This document shows positions 44,085 to 56,300 of a DNA stretch of 64,000 bases, piece by piece (position 1 is the stretch's first letter; each line of letters starts with the position of its first letter). The notes beneath the pieces were generated by a model, which made no database searches, was not told the origin of the DNA, and saw nothing but the letters and a program-made list of their open reading frames with translations. The translations under genes and the position numbers were made by a program. Origin of the DNA: Pomacea canaliculata (Eukaryota > Mollusca > Gastropoda > Architaenioglossa > Ampullariidae); the NCBI RefSeq assembly GCF_003073045.1, contig NC_037592.1:15822844-15886843 (forward strand). Reading direction: 5' to 3'.

Positions 44085-44806
44085 CAGTCGAATCTCGCTA
44101 CTATGCCACCCCGCTACTATGCCACTCTCGTTATTATGCCACTTTTGCTCGGTCCGGACTATAAATTCAATGTAAAATAAATTTACTATGCCACCTCCTA
44201 CTCTCGCTACTATGCCACTATTGTAAAGGTACGAGTTGTGAAATTCCGCGAGTGCGTCTCATCTGGCGGGTCTTTCACGATGGAGGAGATTGCGGAGGAG
44301 ATGGTGTGAAGGGGAAAGCGAAGAGGACGAGATCGAGGAGGAAATTGTTCCCTTTGAGGAAGCCCAGCTAGCTTGGAGCACCGTTCTTACAACAGAGAAG
44401 CGGGAAGCCCGGTGTGATGCAAGCGTGCGATCGACCAGACCAGTGGTTCTCAAAGTGTGGTCCGCAGGCATAAGTCAGGTGGTCCGCGGCTGACAGTCGT
44501 CATATGTCAGCAAAGTGATGTTTAAAGTGATGCATTCCTCGCATTAACATTTTAATTACAAAGAACGAGCTTGGTGGCCCGCCATAATTTTTACTTAAGT
44601 AAAGTGGTCCGCGGTCCGAAATACTTTGAGAACCACTGGAATAGACAACGAGATGTATGAGATCCGCCGAAAGAACGTGCGCCGACGATTCTTGAGAGCT
44701 TTAAACTGACGGGTAACTTGAACAAATAAAGCCGTTTTTATGAACCCTCACTACTATGCCACTTTTGCTCGGTCCCGGTAGGTGGCATAGTAGCGAGATT
44801 TGACTG
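44085..44806 (+). mobile_element. Tigger/pogo-like non-autonomous element, copy 1
   Basis: Terminal inverted repeats begin CAGTCGAATCTCGCTACTAT at the left and, reverse-complemented, CAGTCAAATCTCGCTACTAT at the right, and are flanked by TA on both sides, as for Tc1/mariner/pogo insertions. Inside each end the unit cgctactatgccac recurs at about 14-base spacing. An acidic remnant (GESEEDEIEEEIVPFEE) at about 44310-44360 could be the end of a lost transposase gene. A second element is nested at 44441-44638. Confidence 0.85.
44441..44638. mobile_element. hAT MITE nested in the Tigger-like element
   Basis: Ends CAGTGGTTCTCAAAGTGTGG and, inverted, CAGTGGTTCTCAAAGTATTT are typical hAT termini, each followed by ggtccgc or gcggtccg. 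Flanking octamers gaccagac and gaatagac agree at six of eight bases, a decayed 8-bp target duplication. 198 bp, non-coding. Confidence 0.85.
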
Positions 44807-45185
44807 TATTTTAATTTTAAACAGATCTTTGGAATAATGTATATTGCACTTTTTACAAAGCAAATGGTGTCTTTTTCCTTAGCAAAGCACTGACTATACG
44901 TGTACAAATTTCCATAACTCTTCATTTAACTGTCATTTAACCTATTTCATCAATTCTCAGATTTAAGAAATTGTAAGCCAATAGCCCTGAACTAACCACT
45001 GCATGCACCACTGAAGAAATCCTACTAGTTGACAGATCTTAAAGTGTTTTTTTTAAAAAGAAACTTGGATTTGGATTTATCGTTCAAGTAAAATCCATCA
45101 ACTCCAATGTAATCATCTGCATTTGTAAAAGATAAGCAGTTAAATGTCACAATATCCAACCAAACAGCTTTGTATCATCTACTTG

Positions 45186-48100
45186 TCAGCTTTTAAGAAA
45201 CTCCATGAAGTCCTCTTTGTTTTCATGAGTAGTTCGTGTTGGCCTCCCCAAGTCAGTGCGGTTGCCTGTGTTGATCAACACCTCCATCATGGTGGGTCCC
45301 GATTGGTTCTGCAGGCGGTGCAACCCCTCGACCAACTCAGTCTCAGTTTTCACCGTAAAGGCCTACATAACAGGCCATTACAAAACAAAGACTTGTAACA
45401 TAATCCAAAGTTTATTTCAGACTTGAACCATATTTTTATAGTTAATATAAGATACAATCTGTAAAATAATGACCAACTATATGGTTTACATAACTGGAGA
45501 AAGTACATTGATCATTGGTTTTTCTGCTGCGCCTGAATGTTTTCTGCTTTATCATTTTTGCTTCTGGTCAATTTCATGCATTGAGGCACAACACACACAT
45601 ACCACACTCACATGCACTTGCATATATGCACGAGGAAGTGAACTTTCAACATTAAGATGTCTGGATTTTTCTTACCTCTTTATAACCGCATGCCATTGCA
45701 ATGCCTGGGATTGAGAAGTCATCAAAATGCCGTGCTTCAGTTGGTTGACCACCCACTGAATCGTGGGCACCGTTGTTAAAGACAATGTGTCTAAAGTTGG
45801 GAACTTTTCGCTGGGCTATGGTGGCTAGTGCTCCCATATGCATCAAAACAGCTCCATCTCCATCCAGACTGAAAACCTGGAAATCAACACCTTGCTTGCA
45901 TACATGAAGTATAATGAGCAATAAATAAACCACAAAAAAATGTGATGGAGATAGAAATTGCTGAGAGTTCTGATCTGACCACCATTTTTGTCAACTGCCA
46001 CATAGCTGGCACAGGAGTCTCAAATGGTTTACTATGTTCATACCTGCCTGTTTGGTTTTTGTAAAGCAATGCCAAGGGCAATCATACTGGAATGACCCAT
46101 TGCTCCCACTGTGAGAAACTCCTGTTCATGGCTCATCTTTTTCAAAGCCCTGCAAAATTGAACAGCACAAAAATAATACAAGCAACATGCATGATGACGA
46201 TGTATGCAGACCATAAAAATGCCATCTTAATGATACCAGGGTACAGAGATTTATTTTGGATGTGCAACCCATGCTTCTAAACCACAACTTAAAATATTAG
46301 GATGTATGATAGTGCCTGATGTTGAGATTGGATATTTGTGTATGTCTGTCAGGACAAACTAATATTCTCAAATTTGAAGAAGTAATTAGCTAAAGGTATC
46401 ATAAAGAATGTCCGCACTTGTCAATGGCTAGGTCTTTTTAATAGAGACTTCATCAGAGTATTGATTACCTGTACTCGTAGACTTCTCGTGACAGCATGCC
46501 TGTGGTGCTGACTACAACATCTTGAGAGCTGAGACCTTGCAGCACGAGGGTTACAGCCTGCTCACGGGTCATTGAGAATCTGTAACATGAGAAAGAGTCA
46601 TTAACAAGGACATTACTGAAAACTATACGGTACCTCACTAAGATGTCTAGAATCAAAAGAATAAGGCAATTTTTACACTAAAATAAATTATCAACTGAAA
46701 GAAAAGATAAAAATATTAGGAGTACCAATTATTAAGGAAGGCTACTTTTTCAAAAATGTAAAAATTGAATTATTTTCTGTACAACTGCCAGCACACATTT
46801 ATAAGCAGATTTTATTACTGAATCATATTAATACAAAAGTAAGATGACTGTATATGCCCATGCACTTTCTGTCTCTCTCTCTGCCCTCTTTCCTTTCAAC
46901 TGGAGCCTTCAACTTACTGAGGGGGATTTGGTGGAAGTTTACATGTTCCGAATGTCTTGCTTTTCACCAGAAGAGCAAATGCAGATTTCTTCTCTTCAAA
47001 GTGATGTTTTGCTTCTCTGAGTACCTACGAAAAAAATGTCTGAGAATATTAAAAGTCAGCATCAAATAGCAACACAAGAAGATGCTCTTCACAAGACATG
47101 GGACATAGCTCCTCTCAAACAAAGGATATGAACATGTTCTATCACTTACTAGCCCACTCAACTACCTCCTGGTTCAACCCGCACACTCATCCACTACTGG
47201 CCCACACAACACACTCAACCACTTACTGAGCTACCCAACCACCTACTAACCTACCCAATACATACTCAGCTACCTCCTGGCAAAACCTGCACACACATCC
47301 ATGAGCGGCCCACCCAACCACCTTTCTAACTTAATGTAATTTTTCTTATTCTGTGCCAAGAAAATGGTGTTGCTGATATAAGAGAAAGCTTACAGTACCT
47401 CTCTCATCTTTTCATTATCTTGTGGAAGAATTCTGGAAGGTATATTCATCACCTCTGAAAGGAAGAGTACTGAAGTGCTTAGTTTTCTAAAAGACTCAAC
47501 ATCTTCAATGCTGTAATATTGCCATGGACACATTTTCAGAATGAAAAATGAATATACAATTTAAAAATTAATGAGGATATATCTAAAACAATATGGCAGG
47601 TAGAAGTATAGAATCTATCAACTGTCACAAGCCAGTACTGCGTAGGCACAGATACTTATCTTATGATTATGTGCAACATATAAATATGCTTAGAACGTAA
47701 AATTGGTGAAGAGTTGAAGAAATGTCTGAAAAAAAACCTGTGCAGTGCAGAGTGTAATTTTTTCCAATACAAGAGACTATAAAATAGGTAAGAGTTTTGT
47801 CATTTTGTTGACACACTAGAACACATGCTGGAAAAAAATACGTAGGAAGAACAATTTTGCTTTTTCAGTATAAAGTAACATTACCTAACAATTCTGGAGT
47901 GATTTTTCCTTGGGTAACATGCTGTGGTTCATCCTTGACCCCAGGTTCACCTCTCCAGCCAATCAATAGCAGGATAGGAATACTAGAGACAGCTGGGGAA
48001 GCCAGGGACACCAGAGGATTCACCGCATTACCCAGGCCAGAGTTCTGCCCACCCATGCATCAGAATTGTAGACCTAAGTACTGATCGACCCACCACAGTT

Positions 48101-51100
48101 AATAAGTAGCAAAACATCTTTATGAGCTGATATTCTAAGCTATCAAAATAAACGAAAATAAAGAACACATTTGGTTAAATATGTATCATACTACAGTCAC
48201 ATTTATATTCTTTAATGTATAAACTGAACTAAAGATTAATTAAAAGTACTTGAGAAATCTACTTCAAAATTTATTTGCAAAGCATACCTGTAAATAAACC
48301 ATAGCTGTCTTTCCAGTTGCTAAGTGATAGCCAGTTGCTAAAGCAACAGCATTGCCTTCATTAGCTGTAATGACATGGCTTTTAGCTGGAACATTTTGTG
48401 TAATAAAAGCACAGAAGTCTGAAACAGAAAGTGTTGCACTCATGAAGAAAAAAAGGACATGCTGGTTATGAATCTGTTACTACTCAACCTCTTTTTCTTT
48501 CTCTCTCCTTCCCTTTATCCATCCTTGGAGCTTCAACAGTCAAAATACCTTTCAAGAGAGAGTCAGGCACTCCACAGTAAAAGGCGATCCCTGTATCTCT
48601 GACAGCCTCAAAAAAAGCAGCAGGACTGAGAGGTACACTGGACATAACTCTTGTAATAATGTTTTTGTGTTGGAGATGCTGAAAGACAGACACAAGCATG
48701 CACTCTTGAGAATAACCTCATTTTTATGATGAAGTTCACAAACATTTAAATCTCTTTCCTTTCCAGTTATACCTCTCCTCTTTCATTTATAAATACACAC
48801 ACATCCATGAGCATGTGCTAGTGGTTTCCATATATTAAAAGCAAATATTTTTCAGACCCCTTTTTGAAATTGTTGGCATTTGTTTACACCCCAATGTACT
48901 GGAAAATTTATTGACCATTCACAGAAAGAATGCATAAATACACACAATAATATTTTTGTGATCTTGATTTCTCATGTCAGGAAACTGTTTCAATTATGAG
49001 TGACATGTTTTATGTATGTAAAACAACTATATTTGATAAAAAGTAATGACGAAATGTATAGTTTTATACATTTGCTTTATTGAATAGTAACCTCCAGCTT
49101 AAACTCTTTTTTCAAACCTAAACACCAAATCATTAAAGCTTTTGAATGTCTGGGGTAAATTTTTCTTGGACATAATTTTGAGCTCTTTTATTTGTGCAGT
49201 TTACATGCATCTGACAGGAAATAATGCACACAAACACACACACACACACACACAGAGAGTTAAACAAACTAGAATGAACAAGGAGACACACACACAATAT
49301 GCAAGAAAGAATAAGAATGAAAATGAAAACATGAAAACAAAAATTTTATACATTTAGTAACTGAAGTGCTTTATAGGACTTGGAAATAAGGCTGAAAACA
49401 GACATCGTTGCAGATGGAAATTTATTTATCCCACCAATCAGGGTCTTCCAGACTTCTTGCTAATATGAAAGGAAAGCTGCAACAGACAACAGCAAATTAA
49501 ATAAAATAGATTAGGGTGGTAATTGGTTTTTTCTCTTTGTTAATTGTTAACAGGCTATAGTTTTTGGACAATATTTGTGCATTTTCACAACTAATGATTG
49601 TAAATATGTACAGTTGCAATCATGATCATGTAAAATTAAGAGCAACAAATATTAAGATAAATTGTACATCTTGACATCACTTATTAAGTTGTGCATTGCG
49701 TATCACTTCCTTATATGCTGCACCATGCAAACATAAAACTATTCTGTCCACACTTTGATACACAATAATTATGCCACGTAACATCACCATTTTTGAAGCT
49801 TTTGGAAAAATCGATCATATAACTGTCTTTATCACGATGCTTGGTACAGTCTTGGTCACAGTATCACCAAAGACTCTTATATAGTCTTTGGTATCACAAT
49901 GTCTGTTTCAAACATTATAATGTTAGCAATAATTAATGAATTCATTAATTTTAATCAGCTATGTAAGTAACTGTTTGTAATAAATTTGTGATGCACGGTA
50001 ATAAGCATGCAACTGATCAAATAAATTATTGCAGGACAGTGTAATGTTTTTAACCCTCCTGCCGTCCTTGCCCCTTACCCCTCCCCGCTCTACTTCATGC
50101 ATCATACAAAATAAATTTTCCTGTAGCAGCAACGAATACAATTTCCCCTCTGAAATATGACCACCTTTCGTTGTTCAAACGGTATTCCCCATAGTTGTCA
50201 GAATATTTTGACACGCTTCCCTTCCTTATTTCGCATTGCCTCCCTTCTCTTCACTCACGGTCCGCTGAGTCACGAACGTTGCTGATATCGTCTGCTAGGA
50301 GTCAGTCGGTACGGTGACACCAAGGATGTGTATAATATTAGTTCGTGGTGACACAAATTCTGCGAAACTGGCGAACTGGATATCATCAGTTAAAATACTT
50401 GTATTTTTTACAATACGGATTAAAGGGGAAGGGGGAATTTAAACAACTATACAACAACTGCTGACTTTGTACAATCCATAATAGCTATTGGAAACTTGAG
50501 AAACTCAATATTTTTTTTTTAATGAGGATCGTATTTACATTGAAGATATTTGTAATGCCTCTTGCAGCACTAGAGCTACATCATGTGATATCTTGTGCGC
50601 CTCTTCTAACTCTTCGACTGGCTGCCTTGGCGTAATATAGCCATTATTATAGTTGCTGGCTGATCGGTGTAAACACCATGCAATCCCTAGAACTCCTCGA
50701 TCGACACTTCTTTTTCTTTTTTTTTTTACGAATTAATCTCTCACATCGCAAGTCTGGGAGAAGGAGATACAGTCAAATCTCGCTACTATGCCACCTACCG
50801 GGACCGAGCAAAAGTGGCATAGTAGCGAGAGTGGCATAGTAGAGAGGGTTCGTAAAAACAGCTTTATTTGCTCAAGTTACCCGTCAGTTTAAAGCTGTCA
50901 AGAATCGTCTGCTGGCACTAGCTGTCTCCTCTCTCATTCTCCCCCTCACCTCTTATCTTCCACCCCTCCAACCACAGCCGCACACCTGCATCCTGTCGCT
51001 AAGGCGACCCCTCCCGCTCTCCCTCTGTCACGTGACTGTCACCCGGCCAGCGACCAGCCCACCATCGCCAGCCTTTTTTCCACACCTCTCGCCCCTCCCT

Positions 51101-51552
51101 GTGTGCTGCTATGTTCCATCCACCTAACTGCGATGTCCCACATACCATACAGTATATATCGAGCACTGCGCGGAATTTCACAACTTATGCCTTTTTGACA
51201 ATCACAAAAAAGTGGCATAGTAGCGAGAGTAGGGTGGCATAGTAAATTTATTTTACATTGAATTTATAGTCAGGACGAGCAAAAGTGGGCATAATACCGA
51301 GAGTGCATAGTATGCGAGATTTGACTGTATAGATAAACATTAATAATCACATCCGACGTTAAGTAATTTTAGTTAAGAAAACGATTGCAATCTCTCTCTT
51401 NNNNNNNNNNNNNNNNNNNNNNNNNNNNNNNNNNNNNNNNNNNNNNNNNNNNNNNNNNNNNNNNNNNNNNNNNNNNNNNNNNNNNNNNNNNNNNNNNNNN
51501 CAACATGAAAAACAATTATAAACTTGTCACAGACCTTTTTTGCTGAAGCCAT
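45186..51552 (-). CDS. Phosphonopyruvate decarboxylase (ThDP-dependent)
   Basis: Exons: 51535-51552 (tentative), 48549-48678, 48288-48418, 47885-48044, 47399-47454, 46918-47024, 46469-46579, 46044-46149, 45676-45876, 45186-45362. Total about 398 residues, the usual size of the enzyme. Landmarks: [16 protein letters not shown] (the cofactor-activating Glu, near residue 70), [47 protein letters not shown], and the ThDP/Mg motif GDG-x25-NN near residues 279-308, followed by [11 protein letters not shown]. The [13 protein letters not shown] and GAHDSVGGQ signatures separate it from pyruvate decarboxylase, acetolactate synthase and sulfopyruvate decarboxylase. Reaction: 3-phosphonopyruvate to phosphonoacetaldehyde and CO2, the step that pulls phosphonate synthesis forward towards 2-aminoethylphosphonate of lipids and glycans. 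Exon 48549-48678 starts after a strong acceptor in phase 0, so an upstream exon is needed; MASAKK at 51552 fits in phase but lies beyond the N gap. Translation from the internal Met in MSSVPLSP is the alternative. Confidence 0.9.
47155..47330. repeat. 108-bp-period tandem repeat, about 1.6 copies
   Basis: Segments starting ctacctcctgg at 47162 and 47270 are followed by similar sequence (aacc.gcacac..catcca then ggccca.ac.ac). A smaller ctaccca/accac word recurs inside. Intron of the decarboxylase gene. Confidence 0.7.
49227..49254. repeat. (CA)n microsatellite
   Basis: CA repeat with one variant unit at the start, in the first intron of the decarboxylase gene. Confidence 0.9.
49422..49476 (-). 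other. Candidate terminal exon of an unseen minus-strand transcript
   Basis: A strong acceptor (gctgttgtctgttgcag) is followed by an open end [17 protein letters not shown] and a TAA that overlaps an AATAAA. It lies inside the decarboxylase's putative first intron, same strand, so it is either an alternative 3' end or part of another gene whose exons fall in the gap. I recognise no family. Confidence 0.3.
50770..51327 (-). mobile_element. Tigger/pogo-like non-autonomous element, copy 2
   Basis: Same terminal repeats as 44085-44806 (CAGTCAAATCTCGCTACTAT), flanked by TA on both sides, in the opposite orientation. The part near 50845-50910 matches the right end of copy 1 reverse-complemented (AATAAAGC, TTTAAA, TCAAGAATCG). 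Its GC-rich middle is unlike copy 1. Confidence 0.85.
51401..51500. other. Assembly gap (100 N)
   Basis: Exactly 100 undetermined bases, the usual placeholder length. Real distance unknown; it falls in the first intron assigned to the decarboxylase gene. Confidence 0.99.
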
Positions 51553-52074
51553 GCGACGTAATCCCTTTGTACAGCTGTCCAAGACATCAGTAGTATCAGA
51601 TAAACCTCCATGGTGATGCAGTAAATATTCTAAACGGTCAAGAATGGTGCAGTGTCGAAACCAGCGCGTCAGCGAAGAGTGACACCTCAGTCCATCCCTC
51701 TACCACAGCCACTCATACTCCTATGGCTGAGATAGATTGCAGCTACATTACGATTTTCCATGTTATTGCTGGTATCTTTACCAGTTTTTAATTAATAACG
51801 GAACATACTGCCAAGGGAGGGGCTCTCAGAGCGAGGGCCAGGTAACTACTCTGCCTATTCCCTTTTCGTCAGGCCTGAGTTGGACTAACAGGGTGGCGCT
51901 TAACAGCCACATTATTAAGAATTTTATACATGGGAATTTTAGTGGGCAATAAGCGTTGTTAAACTGTAGTTAAAAGATAATGGAATAATTAATACATAAT
52001 ATAAAGTAATTTTAAATAAGATATGTGATGCTGCTATTTTTGAGTTATCAGTACTCGTGTGTCTATCTTGAGAT

Positions 52075-52404
52075 TTAGAACAGTCTATCTGCCATTTCAT
52101 AAGGAACATCGTGATTGAGTTTGAGTTTCAGTAGTTTAAGATCGTGTTCTTGCGCCATTTCGCAAGTCTGGTGACCTAATGCGAAAGATTTGTCTGAGAA
52201 GGTAGACTCGACTGAAGCTTTAGTGTGCAGAGCTTTAAGAAAGCGACATTTGAAAGCACACCCTGCAGTGATACGCTCAAACGCACGTGGAGTTTCTTGT
52301 GAGGCGTAATTCGCTGCATACACCCTGCGACGCGTACAGAGATCAATCCTAGTTTTTACTGCTTTCAGTACATCGTGACATAAGTATGGATATTGCAGAC
52401 GTGT
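52075..52404 (-). other. Unrecognised open frame of 109 codons
   Basis: Open from just after a TGA at 52405-52407 down to a TAA at 52075. It reads for example FKCRFLKALHTKASVESTFS, then LGHQTCEMAQEHDLKLLKLK and ends YEMADRLF. Composition looks protein-like, but the frame has no upstream ATG, so if real it is a last exon. Possible acceptors (cgtcgcag, atcactgcag) are weak. No domain recognised. Confidence 0.3.
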
Positions 52405-53019
52405 TCATACGTGTGCCGCGCAGCCGACATTGTCGTAGCATTTCCACAAAAGTCACGCAGTGTAAGACACAAATTAGGTACATCGCATACAGGAAGCGCA
52501 CGCACACACACATAGAAAAAAATCTTACCGGATGTTCTGTATCGCTGCGGTGGCAGCCAGAAAAAATTCTGTGCTAAGATGAGTGCTGAGCAGGGTGCGG
52601 GTTACACGTCTTACATGGAAGTAGTCAACGTGTGCGACATACAGCGGGATGCTGCCAGAAGCTGTAGATAAGCTGGTGTTGGCAGTTAATTGTGGCAACA
52701 CATTGTACTGCAAGTCTATCTCAGCGTGACTAACAGTGTCCGACAGTCGTGACTTGTATACAACATTGTATTACCGAAAAAGGGTCACACATACACGTGC
52801 GCGCGCGCACAAACAGAGGACGTGGCCAATTGTTATTCAGCGTGAAGAAGACCACGGACCCAAGCGTGCGCATAAAATCAGAGAAATAGAGAGAGAAAGA
52901 ATGGGAAGGGGGAAGTGACTCACTGGCTTGTTTCTGAGTGAACGGCGAATGGTAATTGAGAGGTTAAAGGTTGTGTGAGAAAATTTGAAAGAAGAAAAGT
53001 ACGGGGGACAGTCATCCTC

Positions 53020-53325
53020 CTTCATGGATTGTCGGTGATCTCGTGTGATGTATTATCGGTGATATCGTATGCCGTATTGTCAGTGAATCATGTAGGTGGA
53101 CGTTGTTGTCCTGTGGTCTCATGTAACGTGTTATCAGTGACGTCGTGTTGTTACTTATTGCTATCGCGAGTCAGTGTATCAAGTTATTGAATGCGATGTA
53201 TTATCGGTGATCTCATGTTCTGTATTATTAGTGGTCTTTGGATTTGCGTATGCTATTCAGTGATCTTGTGCTCTGTATTATAAGTTATCGCATGTGACGT
53301 ATTATCATCGATCGCCATTATGATA
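53020..53325. repeat. Decayed 24-bp minisatellite
   Basis: Roughly ten diverged copies of a unit like tcggtgatctcgtgtgatgt followed by atta, for example at 53031, 53055, 53196 and 53256; several copies differ at a third of positions. Non-coding. Confidence 0.75.
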
Positions 53326-56300
53326 ATTTCTGTCACATTTTATCATGATATTGTGTAACTTATATCGCAGTCGTGTGCGATGTAACATCATGGATTTTGT
53401 GTGACGTGTAGCGTTCCACATCAGTATAACAATACTATTGCATATACTAAAATTTTATGACAATATTTGGAGAGGGTGATAAAATCCCCATTAATAATTT
53501 GCTGCGAAGTGGTAACATTGACACACAAGGCTTGTCGTCACAATGTGATGGAGCAGTGAGTAGCGCTGCGACAGAAAGACCGAGCATCACGAAAACCATC
53601 TGAACGGTAATAGATACTATCTGTCAAAAACAAGAAGATGGCACAACAGAGTCTGTCTGGAATAAGAGCAGACATCGGTCACTGGGATTATGTTTGAATA
53701 TTGCGTACTTTTATGAAAATTAAATGATCTTGTTTGGCATTGGCTAGAGAGTCTATGACATCAGTTATGTTTTGTTTGTTTTGTTGTTTGTTTGTTGCTT
53801 GCTTATTGTGTGTTCCTGTTCCTTTATTAGTCACTCCTTTAGCGTTCTATCGAATCGCTGCTATTATCGATCGCCAGATACGGAGGTCAATTTGGAAAGC
53901 GACGTGGATATAATGGTATATAATGGATCCTAGTTTCCTTCTTTCGGGGTCATGAGTCGTGATCAGTGCACGTGCTGTCCATGTGTTTCATTTTCGGTGT
54001 GACATAGTCATAGGTGGGTAAGTTGCTGTTATTTCCACAGGTGACTGAGTGTGGTATCACTGAGAGAGAGGTGGTAGAAAGAAATAAAGCCCATAAGGAA
54101 ATGTTGAACAAGAGCAACGTACATACTGCACACTTAAGATGTTCAACTTACCGCTTTGTTTACGTTGTTCAATATCAGTGTTCTTTCGCTAATAAGTGCA
54201 AAGTAAAGTAATAAATAAGGGAAATGTTTCATAAGGAGAAACATGAACATATATTCTAAAAATAAAGGACAACATACTGATATGATAAATTCAGAGAACT
54301 TAGGTCATTCTGATTGGCAGGTAGACATGGACATACAGAATAGTGTTTATGATCTTTGTCTGAGATGTAATTACTCGGTTCTGTATCCCATCGGCAGCGC
54401 AACTTTGTTGAATTGGCTGACTGTTTTGAAAAGCAAAATTGGAAAACATCCAGTACTACTTTCTGTTTTCAAGCTTCTAAGACTTAACGATCTGACCCGA
54501 AGACAGAGAGTCGCAATCCGTTCTTAGATAAAGAATGTGGCTTAAAGTAAGTTCATTTTGGGTCTTTCTTTAACGTAAACATAGTAGAATAGGAGGTGTG
54601 GGCAGAAGTACAGCCCGCTCTTTCTCGCTTTGTGGTTTTAAACATGGGGTGAAGGACAAGTCGCCAGATGAACTTTTTTGTAAGTTCGAATAGCCTTTTG
54701 TGGGACTTCCCTTTCTTTTCACGTGTGTTTTAACGATCGCGGAATAATTTTTACTTGCGCACATTGCTGAGCAAAATTGAAGGCAGTGTTGTTTGTTTTT
54801 GAGGGGTTGTTTTGTTTGTGTGTGTGAGAGAGAGGAGAGAGAGAGAGCATATTTTCTCATTTATCACCGCCATCGACATTCTCGTTGAAAATTTTAAAGC
54901 AGCAAAAATAATTTTTAAAAAAAACAACAACTGAGAGGTATCAAAAGAATCTGTTATCAGTTTGTTTTGGTTTTTTTTTTTTTTGGGTCGTCCGCTCATC
55001 TGTTGCCTTATTTATTCTGATGTCGTCCTCTCATCTCTACCTCAACAAATGAAGCTATGTCAGAGCACATGACACAAAACAATTCTGTTCCACCTTTTTT
55101 ACTATAAGTGAAATTTCAGGTTTTTCAATTAACCAAGTCAATTCGTTACTGAACTCAATTTGATTGTCTGTTCGTTCTCTCTACACAAAATGCTCTGATG
55201 TGTTCATGCATGTGTCCTCTGTGTCACTAACATCCGCAGTTCTCGCTACGATAAACATGGGGGAGATAGTTTCTTGTCTGATTTTAACAGATTTCTCAGC
55301 GTATACACTCCTCATTTATCCCTCCTATCATAGTGACCAGCTTTCCTCTCATCACCCTCCCCCATTAACTTTGAACTCTTCAGGTCTGGTTATCCATACT
55401 AATCGGGTAGGACTTAGAGTGCACCCCATAAAAAAAAGGGTATGTAAATATTCCTCAAAGAAAAAATATCGTTTTTGCCCCAAACCGTGACAGTTTCGAG
55501 CTGAACCACTCGTCAAAAGGCGAACTAAATGTTTCGCGTTTCTTCCATTCTACTATCAATTACACCACTACCCTCAGCTGCACACCCTCCACTTCTTTTC
55601 TCTTCCTCTAAAAATACTTAAAATCGTTCTTTTTTAATTGCAGTCAAAGGATTTATTAAATGTCTGAACTAAAGCTATGGGCTTAAACGTTGTTGAAATG
55701 GCTATCGAGATACCCCGTTTCGATGACTTGACTATCCCGTGCAGTCGTCGGTTGCTATAGTAACTGGTCTCATGTCCCTTGTCACCAGCCGGGTGTGACG
55801 ACAACAGCCATATAACTGTGTCAGTTGCTTCTTCTTTTTTTTTTCCCACCCCTCCCTCGTGAATATTCTTCTGTCTTCTTTTGGTCGCCGACAATTCGGT
55901 GTCGTGGGAACGAAGACAGGCAAATGGCGAAGAGACTAGACTGGGATCGACGGTCTTCTGGAGTCACAAAAAGCAGGACGGCCAGGAACTAGGCCGCATA
56001 ATCACTAGGAAACTGGAGAAGTAAAACTGGAAATAAAAGAAACAGCAATTCACCAGAGAGCGTTCTGGATAACTTTCTATAGCACCTTTGCAGCCTGGTC
56101 TCACAGACTTGCAATAAAAAGAACTAAAATGCGTTTACATAAGAGGGAAAAGCATGCGCGCGCGCACATACACATGAGCACGAAGGCACGGTTTGCTACA
56201 GTTGGGCACCGAGGTCAGTGATGGTTGTGTGCATTTACCTGAAAATTACTTGTAAACTCAGTGTGCATGCAAAGAAAAATTAGAATTGTGTAAAACTGAA

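Larger units (their letters stand above)
42350..45185. other. Spacer between converging PSMD2 and decarboxylase genes
   Basis: AT-rich, without a supported exon. It contains the 26-bp duplication and, at 44085-44806, a composite DNA-transposon insertion. Short open frames here have no recognisable content. Confidence 0.6.

Noticed and set aside
54243-54527. 94-codon plus-strand open frame
   Set aside because: No recognisable motif, no supporting splice context and AT-rich composition; treated as chance.
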